Source of the DNA: Porticoccus sp.
GTDB taxonomy: Bacteria; Pseudomonadota; Gammaproteobacteria; Pseudomonadales; Porticoccaceae
Assembly (NCBI GenBank): GCA_021773405.1
Contig: JAJFKD010000010.1
Location: 1 to 38,462 of the forward strand
Direction of reading: 5' to 3'
Length of the DNA: 38,462 bases
The notes under the pieces: generated by a model
The model's database searches: none
Seen by the model: the letters and a program-made list of their open reading frames with translations, nothing else
Told to the model about the DNA's origin: nothing
Program-made: the position numbers and the translations under genes
In this document: in pieces, positions 1 to 8,434 of the stretch
Position numbering within the stretch: the first letter of the stretch is position 1
Layout: each line of letters starts with the position of its first letter

Positions 1-1
1 T

Positions 2-307
2 AAGCAATTAGCCATGATGAAAAATTCTGCACTACTGGTGAATTGTGCCCGTGGTGGCATTGTAGACGAGCAGGCATTAGTTGAAGCCCTGGAAGATAGT
101 GTGATTGCTGGCGCTGGAGTGGATGTGTTGACCGAAGAACCGCCTAAAAATGGCAACCCCCTGTTGAACCCAGAAATTCCCAACTTAATCGTCACACCCC
201 ACAGTGCCTGGGTGGCAAAAGAGTCTCGTCAGCGATTAATAGTCCAAGTGGCGGAAAATATTAAGGCATTTTTGGTGGGTGAGCCAAGTAATGTAGTAAA
301 AGGATAG
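2..307 (+). CDS. hprA: D-2-hydroxyacid dehydrogenase, C-terminal part (glycerate/hydroxypyruvate reductase type)
   Basis: Only the last ~101 codons are present; the frame is open at the left edge (K-Q-L-A before the first Met at 14), so the gene starts outside the window. The fragment carries the end of the NAD-binding domain and the return to the catalytic domain. [13 protein letters not shown] holds the catalytic Arg, DVLTEEPP holds the Glu that tunes the catalytic His, and VTPHSAW holds the His itself. The PPKNGNPLL and TPHSAW wording is typical of NAD(P)H-dependent hydroxypyruvate/glyoxylate reductases (HprA) rather than SerA or D-lactate dehydrogenase, but substrate is inferred. dtd follows after 7 bp, so the two are probably co-transcribed. 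Confidence 0.8.
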   Translation, partial: KQLAMMKNSALLVNCARGGIVDEQALVEALEDSVIAGAGVDVLTEEPPKNGNPLLNPEIPNLIVTPHSAWVAKESRQRLIVQVAENIKAFLVGEPSNVVKG

Positions 308-314
308 AGCAGCT

Positions 315-752
315 ATGTTAGGACTAATTCAACGAGTGAGCCATGCCAGTGTTGAAGTAGATGGCGAGGTTGTTGGTGATATAGGTCGAGGTATCTTATT
401 GCTGCTGGGTGTACAGCGGGAAGATACGGAAGAGTCCGCTAAAAAATTATTGCACAAAGTAATGCATTATCGAATTTTCCCGGATGAAAATGACAAGATG
501 AATTTGAACGTGCAGCAGGCTGGGGGTGGTTTACTGGTAGTCTCTCAATTTACTTTGGCGGCAGATACCCGAAAAGGATTGAGGCCAAGTTTTACCACTT
601 CGGCACCGCCGGAGCAGGCCGAAGCTTTGTATGATTATTTTTTGGCGCAAGCTGCGGAGGTATGCCCACAGGTTGCGGCGGGAGTTTTTGGGGCCAATAT
701 GCAGGTATCCTTATGCAATGATGGCCCAGTGACGTTTATGTTAGAAAGCTAA
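315..752 (+). CDS. dtd: D-aminoacyl-tRNA deacylase
   Basis: Dtd is a homodimeric cytosolic proofreading enzyme that hydrolyses D-aminoacyl-tRNAs (and Gly-tRNA-Ala), so D-amino acids do not enter translation. The 145-residue length is the family norm. The two signature motifs are visible: [12 protein letters not shown] near residues 77-88 and NDGPVTF near the C-terminus, which carries the cross-subunit Gly-Pro motif that excludes L-substrates. ATG at 315 is preceded by AGGA (301-304), which overlaps the end of the upstream dehydrogenase gene. The stop codon TAA lies at the outer edge of the palindrome at 753-892. Confidence 0.95.
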   Translation: MLGLIQRVSHASVEVDGEVVGDIGRGILLLLGVQREDTEESAKKLLHKVMHYRIFPDENDKMNLNVQQAGGGLLVVSQFTLAADTRKGLRPSFTTSAPPEQAEALYDYFLAQAAEVCPQVAAGVFGANMQVSLCNDGPVTFMLES

Positions 753-892
753 GGAACCTCTGAAAAACTACCTGCGTTGCGGTTGCTGCGTTAAAAATTG
801 GCTCAAATCGGTCATTTATGATGTATAAACTCCCTCTTTTCGCCAATTTTTGCCTTGCACTCGCTGCCTCGCCTACGTTTTTCAGAGGTCCC
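753..892. repeat. Long imperfect palindrome (MITE/REP-like repeat) between convergent genes
   Basis: The outer arms match exactly over 13 bp: ACCTCTGAAAAAC at 756-768 is the reverse complement of 877-889. Pairing continues imperfectly inward, including AAAAATTGGC against GCCAATTTTT, so the whole ~135 bp can fold into one long hairpin with an AT-rich loop around 810-840. It fills the space between the 3' ends of dtd and the phosphofructokinase gene, where it could also act as a bidirectional terminator. The structure resembles non-autonomous palindromic intergenic repeats. I see no second copy in this window, so mobility is an inference. Confidence 0.6.
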
Positions 893-915
893 CTAAGCTG
901 ATACTCCTGTAAACC

Positions 916-2205
916 TTACACTTCAAAAGGTGTGTTGAGTTTTTTCTCTACAGGCACCTTGGCCAGCCTTACATATTGGGGAATACCATTGTTGAAGGGC
1001 GGGTAATCTTCACCTTGAATCAATGGTGACAGGTAATCGCGACCTTCCTGAGTTACACCATAGCCATCTTCGGTGATATAGCTACGGGGCATCATTTTCT
1101 CTTGATTCGCCACATGTTCCAGTGGCGCTTCGCCAAGACTCCACGAATAGGTTTCCCCTTCGTTTCGTTCAATGGTTACCATCACAGAATTTTTACCAGC
1201 AAGTGCATATTCCACTGCAGCGCGGCCAACAGCATAGGCTTGCTCCACATCTGTCGCTGATGCGATATGGCGAGCAGAGCGTTGCAAGTAATCTGCAAGC
1301 GCCCAATGATATTTGTAGCCTAACTTCTGTTTAACCAGTGTAGCTAGTGTGGGCGCAACGCCTCCTAGCTGTTGATGGCCAAAGGCATCCTTAGTGATAG
1401 AACCAGAGATTAGTGAGCCGTCGGCGTATTGCGCACCTTCAGAGGCAACGACTACGCAATAGCCGTGCTCTTTTACTGTTTCTTCAACACGAACCAAAAA
1501 CTCTTCTTGAGAAAAAGGAATTTCTGGAAACAAAATAATATGTGGAGGATCACCAGCTTCTTCAGCTGCCAGTGCGCCTGCGGCTGCAATCCAGCCAGCG
1601 TGGCGGCCCATCACTTCCAAGATAAAGACCTTGGTAGAGGACTCGCACATGGAGGCAACATCCAGGCTAGCCTCTTTAGTTGATACCGCTACATATTTGG
1701 CAACAGAACCAAAACCTGGGCAGTTGTCAGTGTAGGGAAGGTCATTGTCTACAGTTTTTGGAATATGGATAGCCTGAATGGGGTAACCCATCTGCTCTGA
1801 TAATTGGGAAACTTTAAGGCAAGTATCGGCAGAGTCGCCACCGCCATTGTAAAAGAAATAGCCAATATCGTGTGCTTTAAATACTTCGATTAACCGTTCG
1901 TATTCCGCCTTGTTTTCTTCAAAGCTTTTGAGTTTGTAACGGCAGGAGCCAAATGCGCCGGAAGGCGTATGGCGAAGAGCAGCGATTGCACGAGGTGATT
2001 CTTCACTGGTATTGATGAGGTCTTCAAGTAGTGCGCCGATAATGCCGTTACGCCCTGCATAGACATGACCGATTTTATCGCTATGTTCACGAGCAGCTTC
2101 GATCACGCCACAGGCACTTGCATTAATAACTGCAGTTACACCGCCAGATTGCGCGTAAAATGCATTTTTCTTTTGGGCTATTGTTGTACCTGGTGTGCTC
2201 GGCAT
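916..2205 (-). CDS. pfp: 6-phosphofructokinase, pyrophosphate-dependent type
   Basis: This enzyme phosphorylates fructose 6-phosphate to the 1,6-bisphosphate; the PPi form is reversible and can serve glycolysis and gluconeogenesis. The 429-residue protein opens with NAFYAQSGGVTAVINAS. Two positions read out the phosphoryl donor. GGGDS at 121-125 has Asp where ATP enzymes have Gly104 (E. coli numbering), and PKTVDND at 149-155 has Lys where ATP enzymes have Gly124. Asp plus Lys is the PPi signature, and D153 matches the catalytic base. ATG at 2205 has an AGAGG Shine-Dalgarno six bases upstream. It is monocistronic and convergent with dtd. PPi use is inferred from residues, not shown. Confidence 0.85.
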   Translation of the reverse strand: MPSTPGTTIAQKKNAFYAQSGGVTAVINASACGVIEAAREHSDKIGHVYAGRNGIIGALLEDLINTSEESPRAIAALRHTPSGAFGSCRYKLKSFEENKAEYERLIEVFKAHDIGYFFYNGGGDSADTCLKVSQLSEQMGYPIQAIHIPKTVDNDLPYTDNCPGFGSVAKYVAVSTKEASLDVASMCESSTKVFILEVMGRHAGWIAAAGALAAEEAGDPPHIILFPEIPFSQEEFLVRVEETVKEHGYCVVVASEGAQYADGSLISGSITKDAFGHQQLGGVAPTLATLVKQKLGYKYHWALADYLQRSARHIASATDVEQAYAVGRAAVEYALAGKNSVMVTIERNEGETYSWSLGEAPLEHVANQEKMMPRSYITEDGYGVTQEGRDYLSPLIQGEDYPPFNNGIPQYVRLAKVPVEKKLNTPFEV

Positions 2206-2402
2206 TTTTTTCCTCTGAGGCTTGCTCTGTGAAACATCCTTTATGGGGCCTCCTTTGTAGGGATAGTTTGGCCACCTGTTTCAGGAGCCGCGATCATACT
2301 GGAAACTAATACGGATTTCATTTTTATGTCATTTCTTTGTAGCTTTTTTGTGATTTTCGCCACTTTTAACAACATGATTTATAAGTAGGCAAGAACCAAG
2401 GG

Positions 2403-2430
2403 TTGCATGGTGATGAAATTAGGCTATGTT
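2403..2430 (+). promoter_or_regulatory. Possible sigma70 promoter for mpl
   Basis: TTGCAT at 2403-2408 and TATGTT at 2425-2430 are separated by 16 bp, in the 298-bp divergent gap between the phosphofructokinase gene and mpl. Hexamer matches are moderate. The rest of the gap (2206-2503) shows no other gene or clear structure. Confidence 0.3.
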
Positions 2431-2503
2431 GTGTCCTAGGTTATGTAGTGCCTTGTAGTTGTTTTCTTAGTTTCTATTTTTTATTTACAGGCTGTTTTGA
2501 CGA

Positions 2504-3910
2504 ATGCATATTCATATTTTAGGTGTCTGTGGCACGTTTATGGGTTCTTTAGCCCAATTGGCTAAAGCCTCAGGGCACCACGTTTCCGGTAGTGATACCA
2601 ACGTTTACCCTCCCATGAGTACACAGCTTGAGAAGGCAGGTATTGAGTTAATCGAGGGATATGACCCTAAGCAATTTAGCCCTATACCGGACCTGGTAGT
2701 CATTGGAAATGCATTGTCGCGGGGCAACCCAGCGGTGGAATATGTATTGGATAATCGGATCCCTTATACCTCTGGCCCGCAATGGTTATGTGATTATTTT
2801 TTGAAAGAGAAATGGGTGCTGGCAGTGGCGGGTACGCATGGTAAAACCACGACTTCCAGTATGTTGGCGTGGATTTTGGAATATGCCGGGATGAAACCTG
2901 GATTTCTGATTGGCGGAGTACCCAATAATTTTGATGTTTCAGCCCGCTTGGGAGATTCTCCTTTCTTTGTGGTTGAGGCAGATGAATACGACAGTGCTTT
3001 TTTCGATAAGCGATCCAAGTTTGTCCACTACCGCCCACGTACGACGATCCTTAATAACCTGGAATTTGATCACGCCGATATTTTTGCTGATCTCAATGCG
3101 ATTCAAACCCAATTTCATCATTTTGTTAGAACCATACCCAGTAAAGGTTTAGTGGTAATACCTTCCGATGATGAAAACATCCAAAATGTTTTGGATCGGG
3201 GGTGCTGGTCAGAGGTGCAATCTATGGGGACGCCTTTTAAGGGAAAAGAGGGTAAGGGAAAAGGGGGCGATTGGGAGCTGTCGCTAACTGAGGCGGATGG
3301 ATCTGTGTTTTCAGTGAGCCTTCAGGGCAAGAGACAAGGGAGTGTTCGCTGGAACCAAACTGGAGTACATAATGCTGCAAATGGTTTGGCCGCCATCGCC
3401 GCGGCGCGGCATGTTGGTGTGAAGCCCGCGATAGCTTGTGAAGCTCTGTGCCAATTTATGGGTGTAAAACGCCGAATGGAAAAGTTGGCTACTATTAATG
3501 GTATTTCTGTTTACGATGATTTTGCCCATCACCCTACAGCTATTGCGACAACATTGGAGGGAGTTAGAAATAAAGTAGGCAGTGAAAAGGTCATTGCAGT
3601 GATCGAGCCACGCTCGAATACGATGAAATTAGGTATTCATAAAAGTGAGCTAGCAGAATCTACGAAATTAGCTGACCAGGTATTTTGGTATCAGCCGGAT
3701 AATATCGATTGGTCATTGGCTGAAGTTGTTAGTGGTGGTGCAGTGCCAGCTAAAGTTGTGGATGATATAGATACGCTAATAAAACATACCTTGAAAGCAG
3801 CTGATGGACTAACGCATATTGTTGTCATGAGTAACGGTGGTTTTTCTGGTTTTCATGGCAAGTTGATAACAGCCCTGGAAAAAAGACATAGCCTGGAAGA
3901 AAAGGCATAG
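2504..3910 (+). CDS. mpl: UDP-N-acetylmuramate:L-Ala-gamma-D-Glu-meso-DAP ligase
   Basis: Mpl joins recycled tripeptide (L-Ala-gamma-D-Glu-meso-DAP) to UDP-MurNAc with ATP, returning turned-over wall peptide to peptidoglycan synthesis in the cytoplasm. The 468-residue protein has the Mur-ligase plan. The N-terminal Rossmann domain starts HIHILGVCGTFMGSLA. The central ATPase domain has its P-loop GTHGKTTT at 110-117 and VEADEYDSAFFDKRSKF soon after. A C-terminal domain contains YDDFAHHPTAI and IEPRSNTMKLG. HILGVCGTFMG and the YDDFAHHPTAI pattern separate Mpl from MurC. A Lys/Gly-rich stretch (GKEGKGKGG) sits in a surface loop near residue 250. ubiX begins within 25 bp downstream. Confidence 0.95.
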   Translation: MHIHILGVCGTFMGSLAQLAKASGHHVSGSDTNVYPPMSTQLEKAGIELIEGYDPKQFSPIPDLVVIGNALSRGNPAVEYVLDNRIPYTSGPQWLCDYFLKEKWVLAVAGTHGKTTTSSMLAWILEYAGMKPGFLIGGVPNNFDVSARLGDSPFFVVEADEYDSAFFDKRSKFVHYRPRTTILNNLEFDHADIFADLNAIQTQFHHFVRTIPSKGLVVIPSDDENIQNVLDRGCWSEVQSMGTPFKGKEGKGKGGDWELSLTEADGSVFSVSLQGKRQGSVRWNQTGVHNAANGLAAIAAARHVGVKPAIACEALCQFMGVKRRMEKLATINGISVYDDFAHHPTAIATTLEGVRNKVGSEKVIAVIEPRSNTMKLGIHKSELAESTKLADQVFWYQPDNIDWSLAEVVSGGAVPAKVVDDIDTLIKHTLKAADGLTHIVVMSNGGFSGFHGKLITALEKRHSLEEKA

Positions 3911-3931
3911 ATAGTGGGGAGAAGAGAGCCA

Positions 3932-4546
3932 GTGTCAGAATATAATCGTTCCGTTACATTAGCCATGACCGGTGCCTCAGGTGCCCAATATGGTTTGAGG
4001 TTGCTCGATTGTCTGGTACAGGCAAACTGCCAGGTACAGTTTTTGATCTCTGAAGCAGCTCGAGTGGTTGTGGACACAGAAACAGAATTGGACCTGCCGA
4101 GCGATGCAACAGATTTGGAAGAATTTCTTACCTTGAATTTTGATGCTGATCCCGGGCAAATTGTGGTGAATACCTCTAGGGATTGGTTTTCATCCGTAGC
4201 TTCAGGCTCTGCTTCTCCTGCATCAATGGTGATTTGTCCAGCCAGTGGTGGAACACTGTCTGCCATTGCTTGTGGTGCTAGTAATAATTTAATTGAGCGT
4301 GCAGCAGATGTGGCAATAAAAGAAAAACGCCAGTTAATTGTAGTGCCCCGTGAAACACCGCTATCGGAAATTCATTTGGAAAATATGCTTAAGCTGGCTC
4401 GGTTAGGAGTAACGGTAATGCCGGCGATGCCTGGCTTTTATCAGGATCCACAGACTATTGATGACTTGGTGGATTTTGTTGTAGCTCGGATACTCGATCA
4501 CTTGGGTATTGAGCAAACACTCCTGCCACGTTGGGGGCATGAGTAG
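3932..4546 (+). CDS. ubiX: Flavin prenyltransferase UbiX
   Basis: UbiX attaches a dimethylallyl group to FMN, producing the prenylated FMN cofactor used by the UbiD decarboxylase in ubiquinone synthesis. [17 protein letters not shown] is the N-terminal FMN-binding segment. [26 protein letters not shown] and [19 protein letters not shown] are the conserved phosphate- and flavin-binding segments; MPAMPGFY is near the C-terminus. GTG at 3932 (MSEYNRS, 204 residues) is preferred because GGAG at 3918-3921 lies ten bases upstream and most homologues begin just before this point. An in-frame GTG at 3914 would add six residues. It directly follows mpl, so the two are likely one transcript. Confidence 0.92.
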   Translation: MSEYNRSVTLAMTGASGAQYGLRLLDCLVQANCQVQFLISEAARVVVDTETELDLPSDATDLEEFLTLNFDADPGQIVVNTSRDWFSSVASGSASPASMVICPASGGTLSAIACGASNNLIERAADVAIKEKRQLIVVPRETPLSEIHLENMLKLARLGVTVMPAMPGFYQDPQTIDDLVDFVVARILDHLGIEQTLLPRWGHE

Positions 4547-4552
4547 GGTAAG

Positions 4553-5191
4553 GTGGCAAATAATAAAGAGCTGTTGATATTGTTGATTCTAATCCTTGCC
4601 GTAATGGTTTGGTCTTGGATTAATCCCTATGATCGCCCTACTTGGTGGTTGGAGGCGATCCCCGTCATTATTGCTCTGCCACTTCTGTTTTATACCCGAG
4701 AGAGTTTTCCTTTAACTCGTATCAGTTATTACCTGATTTGTGTGCATTCGATTATTTTAGTGGTGGGTGCTCATTACACCTATGCAAGAGTGCCTTTGGG
4801 TTTCTGGATGCAGGACTGGTTTGAATTTTCCCGTAACCATTATGATCGTATTGGGCATCTGGCACAGGGATTTATTCCTGCCATTCTGGCCCGGGAAATT
4901 TTATGGCGTAAGCATGTGCTAAATTTGGTGAAAATAAGCGCTGGAAAGCGTTGGTTATTTTTTCTTACTACCTGTTTTTGTTTGGCCTTCAGTGCCTTTT
5001 ATGAGTTGCTAGAGTGGTGGACTGCTGTTATTGGTGGGGATGGCTCTGTTGAATTTCTGGGTACTCAGGGTGATGTTTGGGATGCGCAATGGGACATGAT
5101 GTTGGCACTAATAGGTGCAATTGTGGCGCAGTTGTTACTGGGCAAGGTGCATTATCGTCAAATGGTAAAGGTAACTGAGTCTTCCCATTAG
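4553..5191 (+). CDS. DUF2238 (YjdF-like) integral membrane protein
   Basis: This is an inner-membrane protein of unknown function, 212 residues. Hydrophobic segments lie near residues 8-24, 35-48, 60-76, 110-120 (weak), 135-150 and 180-197. The family hallmarks are INPYDRPTWW near the N-terminus, YDRIGHLAQGFIPA in the middle, SAFYELLEWW, and FLGTQGDVWDAQWDM before the last membrane span. Conserved Asp, His and Glu residues on those loops suggest a metal or proton site, but no activity is established. The start is GTG at 4553, six bases after the ubiX stop, so it is probably translated from the mpl-ubiX transcript. It converges on the hydrolase at 5236. Confidence 0.85.
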   Translation: MANNKELLILLILILAVMVWSWINPYDRPTWWLEAIPVIIALPLLFYTRESFPLTRISYYLICVHSIILVVGAHYTYARVPLGFWMQDWFEFSRNHYDRIGHLAQGFIPAILAREILWRKHVLNLVKISAGKRWLFFLTTCFCLAFSAFYELLEWWTAVIGGDGSVEFLGTQGDVWDAQWDMMLALIGAIVAQLLLGKVHYRQMVKVTESSH

Positions 5192-5235
5192 TTCTGGCTT
5201 TAAAAAGTGATAGCTCTGGTTTTAAATAAGAGAGT

Positions 5236-6381
5236 TTATTTTTTCTGATACCAATTCACACCGTTCTCATCTTTTGTCATTGTGACCATGTTTCTTTCCA
5301 TTAAGCAGTTCAAGTGTGCGTAACTTTCACCAGCCGCAAATACCAACGTTGAATGTGAAATTTTAGATTTAAAAATTAGAGAGAAAAGGTCGACTACTCT
5401 TTTGGGTGTTTCGCAATTTGTATAAATGGTTTGAAGATCTTTTTCATGATCATCAATTAGTTTATTTAAACGTTGTTTTGCCCCTCGAAAAGGTAAGCCG
5501 TGGGAAGGCAGTACCAATGTGTTTTCTGGCAAAAGTGCCTGGAGTTTTTTACAAGACGCTATCCAGTCTTCGAGGGGATTATTGCTTGGCTCTATAGGCC
5601 AAACACTCACATTAGACGATATGGTAGGAAGTAATTGGTCGCCGGATATAAACAGTTCAAGTTCTGGGCACCATAGGCATGCATGTTCGGGTGAATGCCC
5701 TTCACCCATAACGATTTGCCATTGGTGGCCATTAACAGTGAATGTGTCACCGCACTGTAGTCTGTGATAGCTGTTTGGCATGCCTCGGATCATGCTGCCA
5801 AAAGCGCCAAACTTTGATCGATAATAGTTTAATTGTTCTTCGTCAAACCCTGCAGCTTGATAAAATTTAACTGCAACATCAGGTGCTTCCCGATTACTGT
5901 CTTCCAGAAGTATTCGACAGTACATATATTCACTGCGAGACATCCACAGCTCTGTTTCCGGAAAAGGAGGGGAGCTGTTACCTTGAGTTGAACTACCACG
6001 ACGGCATAACCAGGCGGCAAGCCCAATATGGTCTGGGTGCATATGGGTGGCGATTAGACGTTTAATGGGTTTGTGTTCAGTTATTTTTTTATACAAATTT
6101 TCCCAGATGTCGGTTGTTTCATCAGTAGCTAAACCTGTATCCACCACAGTCCATCCATCATCTTCTTCCAGCAGCCACAAATTTATGTGATCAAGTTTGA
6201 AGGGAAGAGGCATACGCAGCCAGTAAACACCCTTAGCTACTTTAATGGGCTCCCCAATATTCGGTGGCTCGGCGTAGGGGTACTGTGGCTTTGACGTCTT
6301 CATAGTTTTAGGGCTTTCCGTTAGCTCAGAGCTTTTTATTGGTTCAGGACTGCCTATTCCCTCAAGGCTGTTTGTATCCAC
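5236..6381 (-). CDS. Metallo-beta-lactamase-fold hydrolase
   Basis: A cytosolic MBL-fold enzyme, probably a di-zinc hydrolase of the glyoxalase II-like group; its substrate cannot be told. The metal motif THMHPDHIG gives H113, H115, D117 and H118. Further ligands are in GEGHSPEHACLW, FISGDQLLP and LPSHGLPF, so all expected ligands are present. Homology-like sequence starts at about residue 32 (YPYAEPPNIGEPIKVAKGVYWLRMPLP). The first ~30 residues are a Ser/Glu/Pro-rich stretch from a GTG start at 6381 that overlaps the upstream esterase by 28 bp. ATG at 6303 (residue 27) is a credible shorter start without a clear Shine-Dalgarno. It is transcribed with the esterase. Confidence 0.8.
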   Translation of the reverse strand: MDTNSLEGIGSPEPIKSSELTESPKTMKTSKPQYPYAEPPNIGEPIKVAKGVYWLRMPLPFKLDHINLWLLEEDDGWTVVDTGLATDETTDIWENLYKKITEHKPIKRLIATHMHPDHIGLAAWLCRRGSSTQGNSSPPFPETELWMSRSEYMYCRILLEDSNREAPDVAVKFYQAAGFDEEQLNYYRSKFGAFGSMIRGMPNSYHRLQCGDTFTVNGHQWQIVMGEGHSPEHACLWCPELELFISGDQLLPTISSNVSVWPIEPSNNPLEDWIASCKKLQALLPENTLVLPSHGLPFRGAKQRLNKLIDDHEKDLQTIYTNCETPKRVVDLFSLIFKSKISHSTLVFAAGESYAHLNCLMERNMVTMTKDENGVNWYQKK

Positions 6382-7016
6382 TCAGAGATAGCATTTATTT
6401 CTTCCAGGCAGACAGCATGTTCCATGGAGAAAGTTTGATAACCGGGCTTGAAGCCTAAAGCAGTTAAAAACTTGACGCTATTTTGCCCATGAATCTCGGG
6501 AACGACTTGGTCATGGGTTCCATGAAAAATTTGAATAGGCAGTTGGTTGTTGGCGGGTGCTATATCGATGGAATCAACGGTGGCGAAATAGGTTGATAGG
6601 GCCAATAATCCAGCCAGGGGTTTGGGGTAGGTTAGGGCGGCATGAAAACCTACTGCGCCGCCCTGGGAAAAACCAGCAACAATAATTCTTTCACTTGTTA
6701 TTCCCCGTTCTATTTCCCGATCGATAAGTGCTTGTATGGCCTGGGCGGATTGAACAAGCTGTTCTTTATCCACCTTGCGCTCAATGGACATTTCCAGAAT
6801 ATCGTACCAAGCCGGCATGACAAAACCGCCATTAATAGTGACAGGTATTTCTGGCGCATGGGGGAAAATGAACCTGACAGCCATATTCTCAGGCAAATTT
6901 AATTCTGGCACGATGGGTTCGAAATCATGACCATTAGCCCCTAACCCATGTAGCCAAATAATGGATGCATTGGCTGTTGTTGCTGGTTCAATTTCAATAT
7001 GTGGCAGTAGATCCAT
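6354..7016 (-). CDS. Alpha/beta-hydrolase carboxylesterase (phospholipase/carboxylesterase family)
   Basis: A 220-residue serine esterase of the bacterial carboxylesterase/acyl-protein thioesterase-like family. The catalytic triad is readable: S117 in GFSQGG, D169 in HGTHDQVVP, and H200 in MEHAVCLEEI. The oxyanion-loop segment IIWLHGLGANGHDFEPIVPEL and the PAWYDI segment are also typical. There is no signal peptide, so it is cytosolic. Short-chain esters are the usual substrates in the family; the natural one is unknown. It lies first in a two-gene minus-strand unit with the MBL hydrolase, which overlaps its 3' end. Confidence 0.88.
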   Translation of the reverse strand: MDLLPHIEIEPATTANASIIWLHGLGANGHDFEPIVPELNLPENMAVRFIFPHAPEIPVTINGGFVMPAWYDILEMSIERKVDKEQLVQSAQAIQALIDREIERGITSERIIVAGFSQGGAVGFHAALTYPKPLAGLLALSTYFATVDSIDIAPANNQLPIQIFHGTHDQVVPEIHGQNSVKFLTALGFKPGYQTFSMEHAVCLEEINAISEWIQTALRE

Positions 7017-7063
7017 TGATAGTGTTCTCAGGGTGTTATTGATATCTGTAGGTAAGTAAAGCC

Positions 7064-7069
7064 ATTATA
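7064..7069 (-). promoter_or_regulatory. Possible -10 box for the esterase-MBL unit
   Basis: A perfect TATAAT on the minus strand, 48 bp upstream of the esterase ATG, in the divergent gap with the GST gene. The matching -35 (GCGTTT at 17 bp) is poor, so this is tentative. Confidence 0.3.
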
Positions 7070-7175
7070 AACGGCTGTTGTTACAGAAACGCCTTATTTT
7101 GTATGCCCTTTTAGCATTAAAATATAAACTTAGTATTAAATCTAAAATTTCTAATACATCTGACTATATTTGATT

Positions 7176-7793
7176 ATGTTGCCGATTCTTTATTCGTTTC
7201 GCCGTTGCCCTTATGCCATCCGTGCACGAATGGCACTCCACTATGCAGGTGTTCAGGTCGAGATGCGTGAAGTGTTGTTGAAAGACAAACCACCATCTAT
7301 GTTGGCTGCATCATCTAAAGGCACTGTGCCAGTATTAATTTTTCCTGATGGCCAGGCTTTGGATGAAAGCTATGATGTTATGCGCTGGGCATTAGAACAG
7401 AGTGACCCTGAGCATTGGTGGGTTGATGAATTAGAAACGGAAGTTGAACAGCTTATTCAATGGAATGATGGAGAGTTTAAGTGCCACTTGGATCACTATA
7501 AATACTTTGAGCGTTTTCCAGAACACCCTATGGAATATTATCGATCCCAGGCCGAAGAATTTTTAATGGCCCTGGAACAAAGGCTGTCTATTGAAAAATA
7601 TTTATTGGGTAAAACTATCAGTGTAGCGGATGTGGCTATTTTTCCTTTTATTCGGCAATTTGCCTTTGCAGATAAAAATTGGTTTGATTTGTCGCCTTAT
7701 TCAAACTTACAAAGTTGGCTTACAAATTTTTTGGATTCAGATTTGTTTGTATCTGTGATGACAAAACATCCTGTTTGGTCTGAACCATTATAG
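7176..7793 (+). CDS. Glutathione S-transferase-like protein
   Basis: About 205 residues with a two-domain GST plan. The N-terminal thioredoxin-like half begins LPILYSFRRCPYAIRARMAL, where the cysteine in RRCPY matches the active-site region of omega/beta-like GSTs. KGTVPVLIFPDG gives the cis-Pro, and LDESYDVMRWAL is the glutathione-binding DES segment. The helical C-terminal half contains KTISVADVAIFPFIRQFA, the usual GST N-capping region. Role is probably redox or detoxification with glutathione, substrate unknown. ATG at 7176 is preferred; a TTG at 7170 would add two residues. No strong Shine-Dalgarno is visible and TATATT ends five bases before the ATG. Confidence 0.85.
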   Translation: MLPILYSFRRCPYAIRARMALHYAGVQVEMREVLLKDKPPSMLAASSKGTVPVLIFPDGQALDESYDVMRWALEQSDPEHWWVDELETEVEQLIQWNDGEFKCHLDHYKYFERFPEHPMEYYRSQAEEFLMALEQRLSIEKYLLGKTISVADVAIFPFIRQFAFADKNWFDLSPYSNLQSWLTNFLDSDLFVSVMTKHPVWSEPL

Positions 7794-7809
7794 GTTGGGA
7801 GCGTATAAG

Positions 7810-8405
7810 CTACTCTGGTTTGTCTGTGGGGGTGTCTGGAGAATATTTTATTGATGGTTTGTTCTCTAATAACAGACCCCATAAAGGGCTATAAGGGTGT
7901 ATATGTTTGGTGAGCCGACCGTTTTGTACTAATGATTTTTCTTCGTTGTGCCACTGAAAAATCCCACCCTTTAAATTGTAAACTTCATGTACCCCTTCCT
8001 TGATAAGCAATGGCTGTAATCGAGAGGCAGAGCTGATGATCGTCGCCCTACGGAACAATAGAAAACGAGATTTTTTCCTTTTAGTTGATTAGAAAATGTT
8101 TCAATAAATTTTATGCTATCAATGTCGGGTTTGATTCGAATGGCATTCTTTATATGGCTGACATCAAATTCTTGTTTTTCTCTTACATCAAAGATGATGG
8201 TGTTATGGCCTAATTTTAAGAGATCACCTGCCTTAATATGTTTGATATTTTGGTGCTTTTTTTCGATATCGGCTTGAATGGATTGGAAGCTGAAATCCAG
8301 GGTTAAAGCTGTATTTGGAACTAGTATCGCTATAATGGCAAAAATGAATGACAGTTTGGAGGCTAGGTTTTTATCTGAGGAAGGTAGCTTGATGAAATGC
8401 TCCAT
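7810..8405 (-). pseudogene. Rhodanese-domain protein, frameshifted
   Basis: Two overlapping frames together spell one rhodanese. The N-terminal frame runs from ATG at 8405: a hydrophobic segment near residues 18-35 (membrane anchor or signal), IIFDVREKQEFDVSHIKNAIRI, then the active-site loop YCSVGRRSS with Cys117. The C-terminal frame begins SRLQPLLIKEG and continues VYNLKGGIFQWHNE, the usual rhodanese end. The switch occurs near 8026-8030: restoring one base there would read SSALASRLQPLL. The catalytic Cys is upstream of the break, but the fold's last third would be replaced by an unrelated tail ending at 7971. Either a true inactivating deletion or a sequencing error; I cannot decide. Sulfur-transfer role is inferred from the family. 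Confidence 0.7.
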
Positions 8406-8434
8406 TTTTTGGCTGTTGTTATTGCCATAGTGAT

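Noticed and set aside
3853-4266. 137-codon minus-strand frame opposite mpl/ubiX
   Set aside because: Antisense to confidently identified ubiX; composition follows the opposite codon phase.
5192-5235. Terminator between DUF2238 and the MBL gene
   Set aside because: The 44-bp convergent gap is T-rich but I could not find a convincing stem.
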